The notes below the pieces were generated by a model. It was not told where the DNA came from, did not search any database, and was given only the letters and a program-made list of their open reading frames with translations. The position numbers were made by a program, and so were the translations under genes. Below, piece after piece: positions 1 to 7,774 of a DNA stretch of 64,000 nt. Positions within the stretch are counted from its first letter, which is position 1. The number at the start of each line of letters is the position of its first letter. The stretch spans positions 124,001 through 188,000 of the forward strand of contig NZ_VITY01000006.1 of NCBI RefSeq assembly GCF_007993935.1, read 5' to 3'. Source of the DNA: Bradyrhizobium macuxiense (lineage in GTDB: Bacteria; Pseudomonadota; Alphaproteobacteria; Rhizobiales; Xanthobacteraceae).

Positions 1-98
1 TCTGATCGAACAATTTGCAATTCCCACGGCCGCTGCGAGAGCGGTCGTTTCATGTTGAGGCCGAACCGGCCAGCGAACGAAACAAGGCAAAGAGATAG

Positions 99-941
99 AT
101 GAAATTCACGGGTACCAAGGACTACGTCGCCACCGATGACCTCAAGGTCGCCGTCAACGCCGCCATCGTGCTCGAGCGCCCGCTGCTGGTGAAGGGCGAG
201 CCCGGCACCGGCAAGACCGTGCTGGCCGAGGAAGTCGCCAAGGCGATCGACGCGCCGCTTCTGACCTGGCACATCAAATCGACCACCAAGGCGCAGCAGG
301 GCCTCTACGAGTACGACGCGGTGTCGCGCCTCCGCGACAGCCAGCTCGGCGACGCCCGCGTGTCCGACATCAAGAACTACATCAAGCGCGGCAAGCTGTG
401 GGAGGCCTTCACCAACGAGAAGCGCCCGGTGCTCCTGATCGACGAGATCGACAAGGCGGACATCGAATTCCCCAACGACCTGCTGCTCGAACTCGACCGC
501 ATGGAGTTCCACGTCTACGAGACCGGCGAGACCATCAAGGCGAAGCTGCGCCCGATCGTGATGATCACGTCGAACAACGAGAAGGAACTGCCGGACGCGT
601 TCCTGCGCCGCTGCTTCTTCCACTACATCAAGTTCCCCGACACCGAGACGATGGGCAAGATCGTCGACGTGCACTTCCCCGGCATCAAGAAGCGCCTGGT
701 GGAGGAAGCGCTGCGGATCTTCTTCGAGGTGCGCGAGGTTCCGGGCCTGAAGAAGAAGCCCTCGACCTCCGAGCTGCTCGACTGGCTCAAGCTGCTGCTC
801 AACGAGGACATCACGCCCGAGATGCTCCGGGAGCGCGATCCGCGCAAGCTGATCCCGCCGCTGCACGGCGCGCTGCTCAAGAACGAGCAGGACGTGCATC
901 TGTTCGAGCGGCTGGCGTTCCTCAGCCGCCGCGAAGTCTAG
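99..941 (+). CDS. MoxR-family AAA+ ATPase (CoxD-like)
   Basis: A 280-residue AAA+ ATPase of the MoxR group, which acts as a chaperone-like ATPase usually together with a VWA-domain partner. The Walker A motif GEPGTGKT is at residues 33-40, and a Walker B motif (VLLIDEID) is near 111-118. An arginine-finger-like region follows (FLRRCFFHYI). The ATG has an AAGAGA-type ribosome site 3-8 bases upstream. The expected downstream VWA (CoxE-like) gene is absent here; a flavin monooxygenase follows after 89 bases. It differs from the second MoxR ATPase at 56478 in length and motif detail. The family call is secure, but the client is unknown. Confidence 0.88.
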   Translation: MKFTGTKDYVATDDLKVAVNAAIVLERPLLVKGEPGTGKTVLAEEVAKAIDAPLLTWHIKSTTKAQQGLYEYDAVSRLRDSQLGDARVSDIKNYIKRGKLWEAFTNEKRPVLLIDEIDKADIEFPNDLLLELDRMEFHVYETGETIKAKLRPIVMITSNNEKELPDAFLRRCFFHYIKFPDTETMGKIVDVHFPGIKKRLVEEALRIFFEVREVPGLKKKPSTSELLDWLKLLLNEDITPEMLRERDPRKLIPPLHGALLKNEQDVHLFERLAFLSRREV

Positions 942-1030
942 TTTCGAGATCGGCGGACGCCGGGGCGATGGCTCCGGCGTTTTGCTTCCAGTGCTCAACA
1001 ACAAGCCAACAAACAAGAAGACCAGGGAAG

Positions 1031-2533
1031 ATGAACGTCCAGACCCAGATCCGTGCCGCCGAGCCGGTCACCACAGAGCATTTCGACGTCCTGATCGCAG
1101 GCGCCGGCATTTCCGGCGTCGGCGCCGCCTACCACCTCACCACGCAATGCCCGGGCACCAGCTTCGTGGTGCTGGAGACGCAGAAGACCTTCGGCGGCAC
1201 CTGGTCGACCCACCGCTATCCCGGCATTCGCTCCGACAGCGACCTGCACACTTTCGGCTATCGCTTCAAGCCGTGGACCAGCGCGCCGATCGCGAGCGCA
1301 GCGGAGATCCTGAAATACATGGGCGAGGTGATCGAGGAGAACGACCTCAACTGCCACATCCGCTATCGCCACACCATCACCGCGGCGAAGTGGTCGAACG
1401 AGACCAATCTCTGGACCATCGATGCCACCCGCATCGACACCGGCGAGCGGCTGCGCTTCACCACCAACTTCTTCTGGATGTGCCAGGGCTACTACCGCCA
1501 CGACGCGGGCTATACGCCCGAATGGACCGACATGACGAAGTTCAAGGGTACGGTCGTGCATCCGCAGACCTGGCCCGACGACCTCGACTACAAGGGCAAG
1601 CGCGTCATCGTGATCGGCTCCGGCGCCACCGCCGCGACCCTGATCCCGGCGATGGCCAAGGATGCCGGCCATGTCACCATGCTGCAGCGGTCGCCGACCT
1701 ATTTCCGCACCGGCCGCAACGCGATCGAGATCGCCGAGGAGCTGCGCCGGCTGCAGGTCGACGAGGCGTGGATCCACGAGATCACCCGCCGCAAGATCCT
1801 GTTCGAGCAGGATGCCTTCACCAAGCGGACCTTCGCCGAGCCGGAGGGCGCCAAGAAGGACCTGCTGGCGGCGGTCGAGGCCGTTCTCGGCAAGGACTAC
1901 GACATCGCCACCCACTTCACGCCGCGCTACCGGCCGTGGCGGCAGCGCATCGCCTTCATTCCGGATGCCGACCTGTTCCACGCCATCAAGGGCGGCAAGG
2001 CGTCGGTCGTCACCGACGAGATCGACCGCTTCACCGAGAAGGGCATCCTGCTCAAGTCCGGCAAGGAGCTCGAAGCCGACATCATCATCACCGCGACCGG
2101 CTTCCACCTCTCCGCCAATGGCGGCATCGACTTCGAGATCGACGGCAAGCCGCTCGACTTCAAGGACACCGTGACCTATCGCGGCATGATGTTCACCGGC
2201 GTGCCGAACCTCGTCTGGGTGTTCGGCTATTTCCGCGCCAGCTGGACCCTGCGCGTCGATCTGGTCGGCGACTTCGTCTGCCGCATGCTCAAGCACATGA
2301 AGGCAACCGGCGTGAACAAGGTAACGCCGGCGCTGCGCCCCGAAGACCACAACATGCCGCTGCTGCCGTGGATCGATCCGGAGAACTTCAACCCCGGCTA
2401 CATGATGCGCGGCATGCACCTGTTGCCGAAGCGCGGCGACAAGCCGGAGTGGCAGCACAACCAGGACTACTGGGCCGAGAAGGACGAATTCCCGGCGATT
2501 GATCTCGACGACAAGGCGTTCGTCTACGGCTGA
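1031..2533 (+). CDS. flavin-containing monooxygenase, Baeyer-Villiger type
   Basis: A 500-residue class B flavoprotein monooxygenase that would use NADPH and FAD to oxygenate a ketone or similar substrate. An N-terminal FAD-binding GAGISG motif sits near residues 20-25. The Baeyer-Villiger fingerprint FxGxxxHxxxW is visible as FKGTVVHPQTW around residues 172-182. A second Rossmann motif, GSGATA, follows for NADPH. The start at 1031 has AGGGAAG directly upstream. The reading frame stays open far upstream, but that part overlaps the MoxR gene and does not look protein-like. The true substrate cannot be read from sequence. Confidence 0.9.
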   Translation: MNVQTQIRAAEPVTTEHFDVLIAGAGISGVGAAYHLTTQCPGTSFVVLETQKTFGGTWSTHRYPGIRSDSDLHTFGYRFKPWTSAPIASAAEILKYMGEVIEENDLNCHIRYRHTITAAKWSNETNLWTIDATRIDTGERLRFTTNFFWMCQGYYRHDAGYTPEWTDMTKFKGTVVHPQTWPDDLDYKGKRVIVIGSGATAATLIPAMAKDAGHVTMLQRSPTYFRTGRNAIEIAEELRRLQVDEAWIHEITRRKILFEQDAFTKRTFAEPEGAKKDLLAAVEAVLGKDYDIATHFTPRYRPWRQRIAFIPDADLFHAIKGGKASVVTDEIDRFTEKGILLKSGKELEADIIITATGFHLSANGGIDFEIDGKPLDFKDTVTYRGMMFTGVPNLVWVFGYFRASWTLRVDLVGDFVCRMLKHMKATGVNKVTPALRPEDHNMPLLPWIDPENFNPGYMMRGMHLLPKRGDKPEWQHNQDYWAEKDEFPAIDLDDKAFVYG

Positions 2534-2580
2534 GCTGCTTCTGCTTTCCGGTCTCCAACGGCGACACACCCAACGCTGTC

Positions 2581-2699
2581 GTCCCGGCGAAGGCCGGGAC
2601 CCATACTCCGCGGCGGATGTTGTCGACGGAATTCGTCATTCCACTGGCGCTCAACAATGAGCATCGGTGGTTATGGGTCCCGGCCTTCGCCGGGACGAC
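2581..2699. repeat. palindromic repeat, family A copy 1
   Basis: Inverted arms of the type GTCCCGGCGAAGGCCGGGAC and the reverse, each flanked by CCCAT/ATGGG, with about 80 bases between them. It lies between the convergent stop codons of the monooxygenase and the GMC oxidoreductase. Confidence 0.85.
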
Positions 2700-2732
2700 G
2701 CTGAACGGCTATCGTCGTACCTATCCGCTTCC

Positions 2733-4376
2733 TCACGCATACTCCGGCAGCTTCGCCGCCGCCTCGGGCGTCTTGCCGCGGATCATGTCGGAGGCCTTGT
2801 CGGCGATCATCAGGGTCGAGGCGTTGAGATTGGCCGAGATCATCCGCGGCATGATCGAGGCGTCGATCACGCGCAGGCCTTCCATGCCGTGGACCCGAAG
2901 CTGGTCGTCGACCACGGCCCACGATGCATCCGCCGGTCCCATCCGGCAGGTGCAGCCGGGATGGAAGGTGGTAGTGCCGCGTTGGGTCGCGGCCGCAAGC
3001 AGCTCCTCGTCGCTCGTGACCTTCGGACCGGGAAAGTCCTCATAGGCGAAATACGGCTTGAGCGGCTCGGAGGCGAGCAGCCGGCGCGCCAGCTTCATGC
3101 CGGCGACGACGACGCGGCGATCGATCTCCTCGGCGAGATAATTGGTCTGGATGATCGGCGGCGCGAACGGATCGGCCGAGCGGATTCGGACATAGCCGCG
3201 GCTCTCCGGCCGCTGCTGCCATGAGGCAACCGTCATGCCGGGTTCGTCCTCGAGCTGGCCCTGCACGCCTTCCTTGTAGCTCGCCGGCGTGAAGGTGAGT
3301 TGCAAATCGGAGCTCTCGGTGGTCTCGCCGGAATGCCAGAAGCAGTAAACCATGGTCGGCGACAGCGACAGCAGCCCGCGCCGCGTCGTCGCCCATTTGA
3401 TCGCCTCGCCCCACAGGCTGAAGCCGCGGCGCAGCTCGTTGATGGTCCGGATGTTCTTGACCCGCGCCACCGAACGCGGCGCGTAGTGATCCTGCAGGCC
3501 TTCGCCGACACCCGGCAGCGCGTGGCGCACCTCGATGCCGTGCGACTGCAGCAGGTCGGGCGAGCCGACGCCGGAGAGCTGCAACAGCTGCGGCGAATTG
3601 TAGGCGCCGCCGGAGAGGATGACCTCCTTGGTGGCGCGGATCTCCAGCGGATCGCCGTGCTTGCCGCCGCGGTTGTAGCGTACGCCGACCGCGCGCTTGC
3701 CCTCGAAGATGATGCTGGTGACATGGGCATGCGTGCGCACATCGACATTCGGCCGCTTTCGCGCCGGATGCAGGAAGGCGGTGGCGGCGCTGACCCGGCG
3801 GCCGTTCAGGATGGTGCGCTGGCAATACGACACGCCCTCCTGGATCTGGCCGTTGTAATCAGGATTGCGCGGAATGCCGAGGCTGACCGCGCCCGCCATG
3901 AAGGCCTCGCAGAGCGGGTCCTGCCAATCCATCGTGGTGACGGTGAGATTGCCGTCGCGGCCACGATAAGTGTCGTCGCCCTCGCCGATCCTTCGCTCCA
4001 TGCGCCGGAAATACGGCAGCACGTCGGGATAGCCCCAGCCGCGATTGCCGAGCTGCGCCCAGGTGTCGAAATCCTGGCGCTGGCCGCGATTGTAGATATG
4101 GCCGTTGATCGAGGACGAGCCGCCGAGCGTCTTGCCGCGCGGCGCGTAGATGCTGCGCCCGCCGGTATAGGGACCAGGCTCCTGCTGGTAGGCCCAGTTC
4201 ACGCTCTTCATGTGGAAGGTCTTGATGAAGCCGGCCGGCAGATGGATGTAGGGATGCCAGTCGCTCGGCCCCGCCTCGAGCACGCACACCCGCGTGCCCG
4301 CGTCCTCACTCAACCGGTTGGTCAGCACGCTCCCGGCGGAGCCCGCGCCGATGATCACATAATCGAACGTTTCCAT
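2733..4376 (-). CDS. GMC-family oxidoreductase (choline dehydrogenase-like)
   Basis: A 547-residue FAD-dependent alcohol oxidoreductase of the glucose-methanol-choline family. The N-terminal dinucleotide motif GAGSAGS is near residue 10. The GMC signature GGSSSINGHIYNRG is near residues 85-98. The C-terminal active-site region carries FHPGCTCRMG (catalytic His) and a later Asn in SANLNAS. The start METFDY at 4376 is chosen over an upstream in-frame codon because it begins at the conserved FAD strand. It lies 28 bases behind the GNAT gene and probably shares a transcript with it. It is choline dehydrogenase-like, but betaine genes are not adjacent, so the substrate is open. Confidence 0.92.
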   Translation of the reverse strand: METFDYVIIGAGSAGSVLTNRLSEDAGTRVCVLEAGPSDWHPYIHLPAGFIKTFHMKSVNWAYQQEPGPYTGGRSIYAPRGKTLGGSSSINGHIYNRGQRQDFDTWAQLGNRGWGYPDVLPYFRRMERRIGEGDDTYRGRDGNLTVTTMDWQDPLCEAFMAGAVSLGIPRNPDYNGQIQEGVSYCQRTILNGRRVSAATAFLHPARKRPNVDVRTHAHVTSIIFEGKRAVGVRYNRGGKHGDPLEIRATKEVILSGGAYNSPQLLQLSGVGSPDLLQSHGIEVRHALPGVGEGLQDHYAPRSVARVKNIRTINELRRGFSLWGEAIKWATTRRGLLSLSPTMVYCFWHSGETTESSDLQLTFTPASYKEGVQGQLEDEPGMTVASWQQRPESRGYVRIRSADPFAPPIIQTNYLAEEIDRRVVVAGMKLARRLLASEPLKPYFAYEDFPGPKVTSDEELLAAATQRGTTTFHPGCTCRMGPADASWAVVDDQLRVHGMEGLRVIDASIMPRMISANLNASTLMIADKASDMIRGKTPEAAAKLPEYA

Positions 4377-4404
4377 CGTCTCGTTTCTGGCGCCGACCAC
4401 AGTG

Positions 4405-4998
4405 TCAGCGCGGCTTTTCGTTGAGTTGATAGTTGAGATGCGCCTTCACCGTCGGCCATTCGCTGGCGATGATGCTGTAAACCACGGTGTCGCGCAACGT
4501 GCCGTTGGGCGCGATCTGGTGGCTGCGCAGGATGCCGTCCTGCTTGGCACCCAAACGCTCGATGCCGCGCCGGCTCTGGTGATTGAAGAAGTGCGTGCGG
4601 AACTCGACCGCGATGCAATCGAGCTTCTCGAAGGCATGTTGCAGCAGCAGCAGTTTGCACTGCGTGTTGACCGCGCTGCGCTGCACGCGCTTGGCGTACC
4701 AGGTCGAGCCGATCTCGACGCGGCGGTTCGGCGTGTCGACATTCATGTAGGTGGTCATGCCCGAGATCCGGCCATCGGCATCGAACACCGTGAACGGCAG
4801 CATCGAGCCGGCCTTCTGCAGGCCAAGCCTGCGGTCGATCTCTTTCGCCATGTTCTCTGCTTGCGGAATCGCGGTGTACCAGAGCTTTGACAGCTCGCCG
4901 TCCTTCACCGCCTCCGTCACTCCAGCGAGGTGATCATGCGACAGCGGTTCGAGCCGCGCATGCGCGCCGCGAAGGGTGACCGGTTCAAGCCAGGGCAT
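4405..4998 (-). CDS. GNAT-family N-acetyltransferase (RimJ/RimL-like)
   Basis: A 197-residue acetyltransferase resembling RimJ/RimL-type enzymes. It starts with PVTLRGAHARLEPL and contains the late acetyl-CoA region with a conserved FHNHQSRRGIERLGAK-like helix (FNHQSRRGIERLG around residues 138-150). The ATG is preceded by AAGGATAACAAA, a good ribosome site. It sits upstream of the GMC oxidoreductase on the same strand, separated from the SMP-30-like gene by repeat B1. The acceptor (protein, amino acid or antibiotic) is unknown. Confidence 0.85.
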   Translation of the reverse strand: MPWLEPVTLRGAHARLEPLSHDHLAGVTEAVKDGELSKLWYTAIPQAENMAKEIDRRLGLQKAGSMLPFTVFDADGRISGMTTYMNVDTPNRRVEIGSTWYAKRVQRSAVNTQCKLLLLQHAFEKLDCIAVEFRTHFFNHQSRRGIERLGAKQDGILRSHQIAPNGTLRDTVVYSIIASEWPTVKAHLNYQLNEKPR

Positions 4999-5037
4999 TT
5001 TGTTATCCTTCGTCTGTAGTCTCGCGCGACCTTAACC

Positions 5038-5123
5038 GTCATTGCGAGCGAAGCGAAGCAATCCATCCGTCCACATATGCGGATCGATGGTTTGCTTCGT
5101 CGCTTCGCTCCTCGCAATGACGG
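5038..5123. repeat. palindromic repeat, family B copy 1
   Basis: Inverted arms CGTCATTGCGAGCGAAGCGA and its near-reverse, with CAATCCAT/ATGG near the centre. It lies just past the stop of the SMP-30-like gene, between two leftward genes. Confidence 0.85.
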
Positions 5124-5132
5124 TGGGCTCGA

Positions 5133-6059
5133 TCACTTGTTCAGAAAATTCAGCGGCAATCCCGGCCGCGACCAGTCCATCGCGATCAGCTCACCCTTGC
5201 CCGACAGCGTGATGTAGGCAGTCTTTAGATCGGGACCACCGAAGGCGATGTTGGTGGTGACGCGGTCGCCGGTCGGCACCTGCTCGACCACGGTGCCATC
5301 GGGCGCGATCACCGAGATGCAGCCCGAGATCAGGGTCGCGACGCAGACATTGCCGTTCGCTTCGACCGCGAGTGAATCAAACATCTGGTAGCCGCCGAGC
5401 CCCGCGATCGGCTTTCCCCGCTCGCCGCGATAGATCACGTCGCGCGGCTTGATGGTGCCCGGCTCGGACAACTCATAAGCCCACAGCCGCGCCGTCGGCG
5501 TCTCGGCGATGTAGACGGTCTTCTCGTCCGGCGAGAGACCAATGCCGTTGGCCGGCAGGATGCCGTGCACGGCCTCGACGATCTCGTTCATGCCGGGCTT
5601 CAGGTAATAAAACGCGCCGACATCCATGTCGCGGGCGCGGCGCTTGCCGAGATCGGAGAACCAAAGGCCGCCCTGTCTGTCGAACACCAGGTCGTTCGGC
5701 CCGCGCAGCTCATGCTCGCCGCACTTCGTCACCACGGTCTCGACCTTGCCGGATTGCAGATCGACGCGCTGGATCGAGCCGCCGAGATAATCCTCCGGCT
5801 GCGGTCCCGGCATGATCATGTTCTTGGTCGGGATCCAGGAGAAGCCGCCATTGTTGCAGATGTAGATCTTGCCGTCGGGACCGAGCGCGGCACCGTTCGG
5901 GCCGCCCGGCACCTTGGCGACGATCTCCTTGCGCCCGTCCGGATAGACCCGGGTCAGCCGCTGGCCGCGGATTTCGACCAGCACGACCGAGCCGTCGGGC
6001 ATCACGACGGGACCTTCGGGAAACTCGAGATCGGTGGCGAGAACTCGGATATTGGCCAT
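5133..6059 (-). CDS. SMP-30/gluconolactonase/LRE-family protein
   Basis: A 308-residue six-bladed beta-propeller protein of the SMP-30/gluconolactonase group, metal-dependent lactonases that open sugar or other lactones. Family features are the early EFPEGPVV segment (residues 12-19), GGPNGAALGPDG, GPNDLVFDRQGGLWFSDLG and PANGIGLSPDE, which match the blade repeats and metal-ligand regions. There is no signal peptide, so it is probably cytoplasmic. GGGAGGATGCC precedes the ATG. The neighbouring Baeyer-Villiger monooxygenase and alcohol oxidoreductase make a ketone-to-lactone-to-acid route plausible, but that is inference from proximity. Confidence 0.88.
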   Translation of the reverse strand: MANIRVLATDLEFPEGPVVMPDGSVVLVEIRGQRLTRVYPDGRKEIVAKVPGGPNGAALGPDGKIYICNNGGFSWIPTKNMIMPGPQPEDYLGGSIQRVDLQSGKVETVVTKCGEHELRGPNDLVFDRQGGLWFSDLGKRRARDMDVGAFYYLKPGMNEIVEAVHGILPANGIGLSPDEKTVYIAETPTARLWAYELSEPGTIKPRDVIYRGERGKPIAGLGGYQMFDSLAVEANGNVCVATLISGCISVIAPDGTVVEQVPTGDRVTTNIAFGGPDLKTAYITLSGKGELIAMDWSRPGLPLNFLNK

Positions 6060-6220
6060 GGCATCCTCCCGGCTCTTTGGCTGCCGGCGGTCTCCGAACG
6101 GCCCCGCACGTGCAACGTTGTTGTTTCATCCTGTTATGGCAAACGGGGTTTGGCTTGCCAAGCAATCCGGGGCGCAACGCTGCCCGGCGTTGGGGTGGGA
6201 TGATGCGGCAGAGAGGATGT

Positions 6221-6399
6221 CGTCCCGGCGAAGACGCGATGTCGCCACATCCACAGGTGTCGTCCCGGCGAAGGCCGGGACCCATCACCACAGGGCTGAG
6301 TTGTTAAACAAGGCTGCGGCCACGGCGTCGCGCAACAATGAGCATCGATGGTTATGGGTCCCGGCCCCCGTGCGCAATTGCGCACTAGGCCGGGACGAC
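6221..6399. repeat. palindromic repeat, family A copy 2 (nested)
   Basis: Two left arms (CGTCCCGGCGAAG at 6221 and 6261) precede one right arm ending in GGCCGGGACGAC. The right arm is interrupted by a GTGCGCAATTGCGCAC palindrome. It lies 3' of ispE. Confidence 0.75.
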
Positions 6400-6499
6400 A
6401 TCGAGTATGTTGCACGGTTGGTGAGTCACACATCCGCGTGCTCGCGGCAAGTTTCGCCCGAGCTTTGCTCTTCGGCCCGCCTTGTCGCACCTTACTCTA

Positions 6500-6541
6500 C
6501 GTCGTTCCCCGATGCGCAATTGCGCATCTGTGAATGACGAA
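6500..6541. repeat. partial palindromic repeat, family G
   Basis: A half copy with CCCGATGCGCAATTGCGCAT followed by GAATGACGA, matching one arm of the copy at 22631-22694. It ends at the ispE stop codon. Confidence 0.6.
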
Positions 6542-6544
6542 ACG

Positions 6545-7432
6545 CTAGCTCAGCGAGCCCGCGTGCACCCACCAGCCGGGATGGTCGGCGCGGAGTTTTT
6601 CGCCGGCGGCCTCGGCGTCGGCATCGGTTCCGAACACGGCAAAGCAGGTCGCGCCGGAGCCCGACATGCGCACCAGGCGAACGCCGGTGGTCGCGCGCAG
6701 CGCGGACAAGACGTCACTGATGACGGGCTCGATGCGCGCCGCGGGGGCTTCGAGATCGTTGGTGCCGCGCGAAAGCGCTGCGATCCAATCGTCGACCGCG
6801 CGGCCGGCCTCCGGCCAGGCCGGCGCCTGCATCACGACATCGGTGGCGCCGATCAGGAGTTCGCCATGGCGCAGGCCGAGCGCATTGAAGACGTCCTTGG
6901 TCGCGACCGGCACGCGCGGATTGACCAGCACGGCCGGCATTTTCGGCAGGTCGAGCGGGAGCAGGCCCTCGCCGACGCCAGTCATGTCGCAGGCGCGCGA
7001 GGCGACGCACACCGGCACGTCGGCGCCGGTCTGCAACGCGACCTCCATGATCCTGCTATCGTCGAGCGAGAGCTCGTTGAGCCGCGCCAACAGCCGCAGC
7101 GCCGCCGCGGCATCCGCCGAGCCACCGCCGATGCCGGCCGCAACCGGCAGCACCTTCTCCAGCGTGAAGTGGCCGACCTCGAGATCCACGACGCGCTCGC
7201 CGAGCAGCCGCGCGGCCTTGAGCACGAGATTCTCGGAAGTATCGCCGCAGGCGTCGGCCAGCGGTCCCGCCATCGTCAGCGACAGCTCCGGGCCCGGCTC
7301 GAGCGTGAGACGATCGGCGCAATCGGCAAACGCGACGACGCTCTCGAGATCGTGAAACCCATCGACGCGCCGTCCGACAACCTTCAACGTCAGGTTGACC
7401 TTGGCACGCCCTTCTTCAATCAGCGCCGGCAC
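6545..7432 (-). CDS. ispE: 4-diphosphocytidyl-2-C-methyl-D-erythritol kinase
   Basis: A 295-residue GHMP kinase that phosphorylates CDP-methylerythritol in the non-mevalonate isoprenoid pathway, in the cytoplasm. The N-terminus carries the substrate-binding AKVNLTLKVVGRRVDGFHDL segment (residues 10-29). The glycine-rich ATP loop PVAAGIGGGSADAAA is at about 96-110. A third conserved patch, RMSGSGATCFAVF, is near the C-terminus. Length is normal for IspE. The TPR protein gene lies upstream on the same strand across a 342-base gap containing a repeat, so it probably has its own promoter. Confidence 0.95.
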   Translation of the reverse strand: MPALIEEGRAKVNLTLKVVGRRVDGFHDLESVVAFADCADRLTLEPGPELSLTMAGPLADACGDTSENLVLKAARLLGERVVDLEVGHFTLEKVLPVAAGIGGGSADAAAALRLLARLNELSLDDSRIMEVALQTGADVPVCVASRACDMTGVGEGLLPLDLPKMPAVLVNPRVPVATKDVFNALGLRHGELLIGATDVVMQAPAWPEAGRAVDDWIAALSRGTNDLEAPAARIEPVISDVLSALRATTGVRLVRMSGSGATCFAVFGTDADAEAAGEKLRADHPGWWVHAGSLS

Positions 7433-7774
7433 GGCGATAAACCCCTAAAAAACAAACATCGTGATGCGATTAGCGTAAATCGCCGTACGATCCTATCCCT
7501 TTGTTTGGACGGAAATTCCGGGATTTGGGGGCTGTATTAGCCTGGCTTCACCTCTCCCGCTTGCGGGGGAGGCAAAGGAAGAGGCTCAGCGCGCGGCAAC
7601 CGCTGCCGTCTAACCGCATCAGCCGCCGTCGTCCCTGCGAAAGCAGGGACCCATAACCATCGATAATTATTGTTGTAGACTGCCCGAACGACGAATTCGG
7701 TTCACAACATGCGCCGCGGAGTATGGGTCCCTGCTTTCGCAGGGACGACACCGAGTTTACCGCACCAACAAACC
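7433..7774. other. 342-base gap between ispE and the TPR gene
   Basis: It holds repeat A3 (7628-7749) directly behind the TPR stop codon. The part nearer ispE (7433-7560) is AT-richer and is the likely ispE promoter region. No gene is visible. Confidence 0.5.
7628..7749. repeat. palindromic repeat, family A copy 3
   Basis: Arms GTCGTCCCTGCGAAAGCAGG and the reverse, the 'CCTGC' variant of family A. It starts 25 bases beyond the TPR-protein stop codon. Confidence 0.85.

Larger units (their letters stand above)
6060..6544. other. 485-base intergenic stretch filled mainly by repeats
   Basis: No convincing gene. It contains family A copy 2 (6221-6399) and a partial family G arm with a GCGCAATTGCGC core near 6513-6524. 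The first 150 bases hold the upstream region of the leftward SMP-30-like gene. Confidence 0.6.

Noticed and set aside
398..1030. Long upstream extension of the flavin monooxygenase frame
   Set aside because: It overlaps the MoxR gene and reads as Arg/Ala/Pro-rich noise; a good ribosome site marks ATG 1031.
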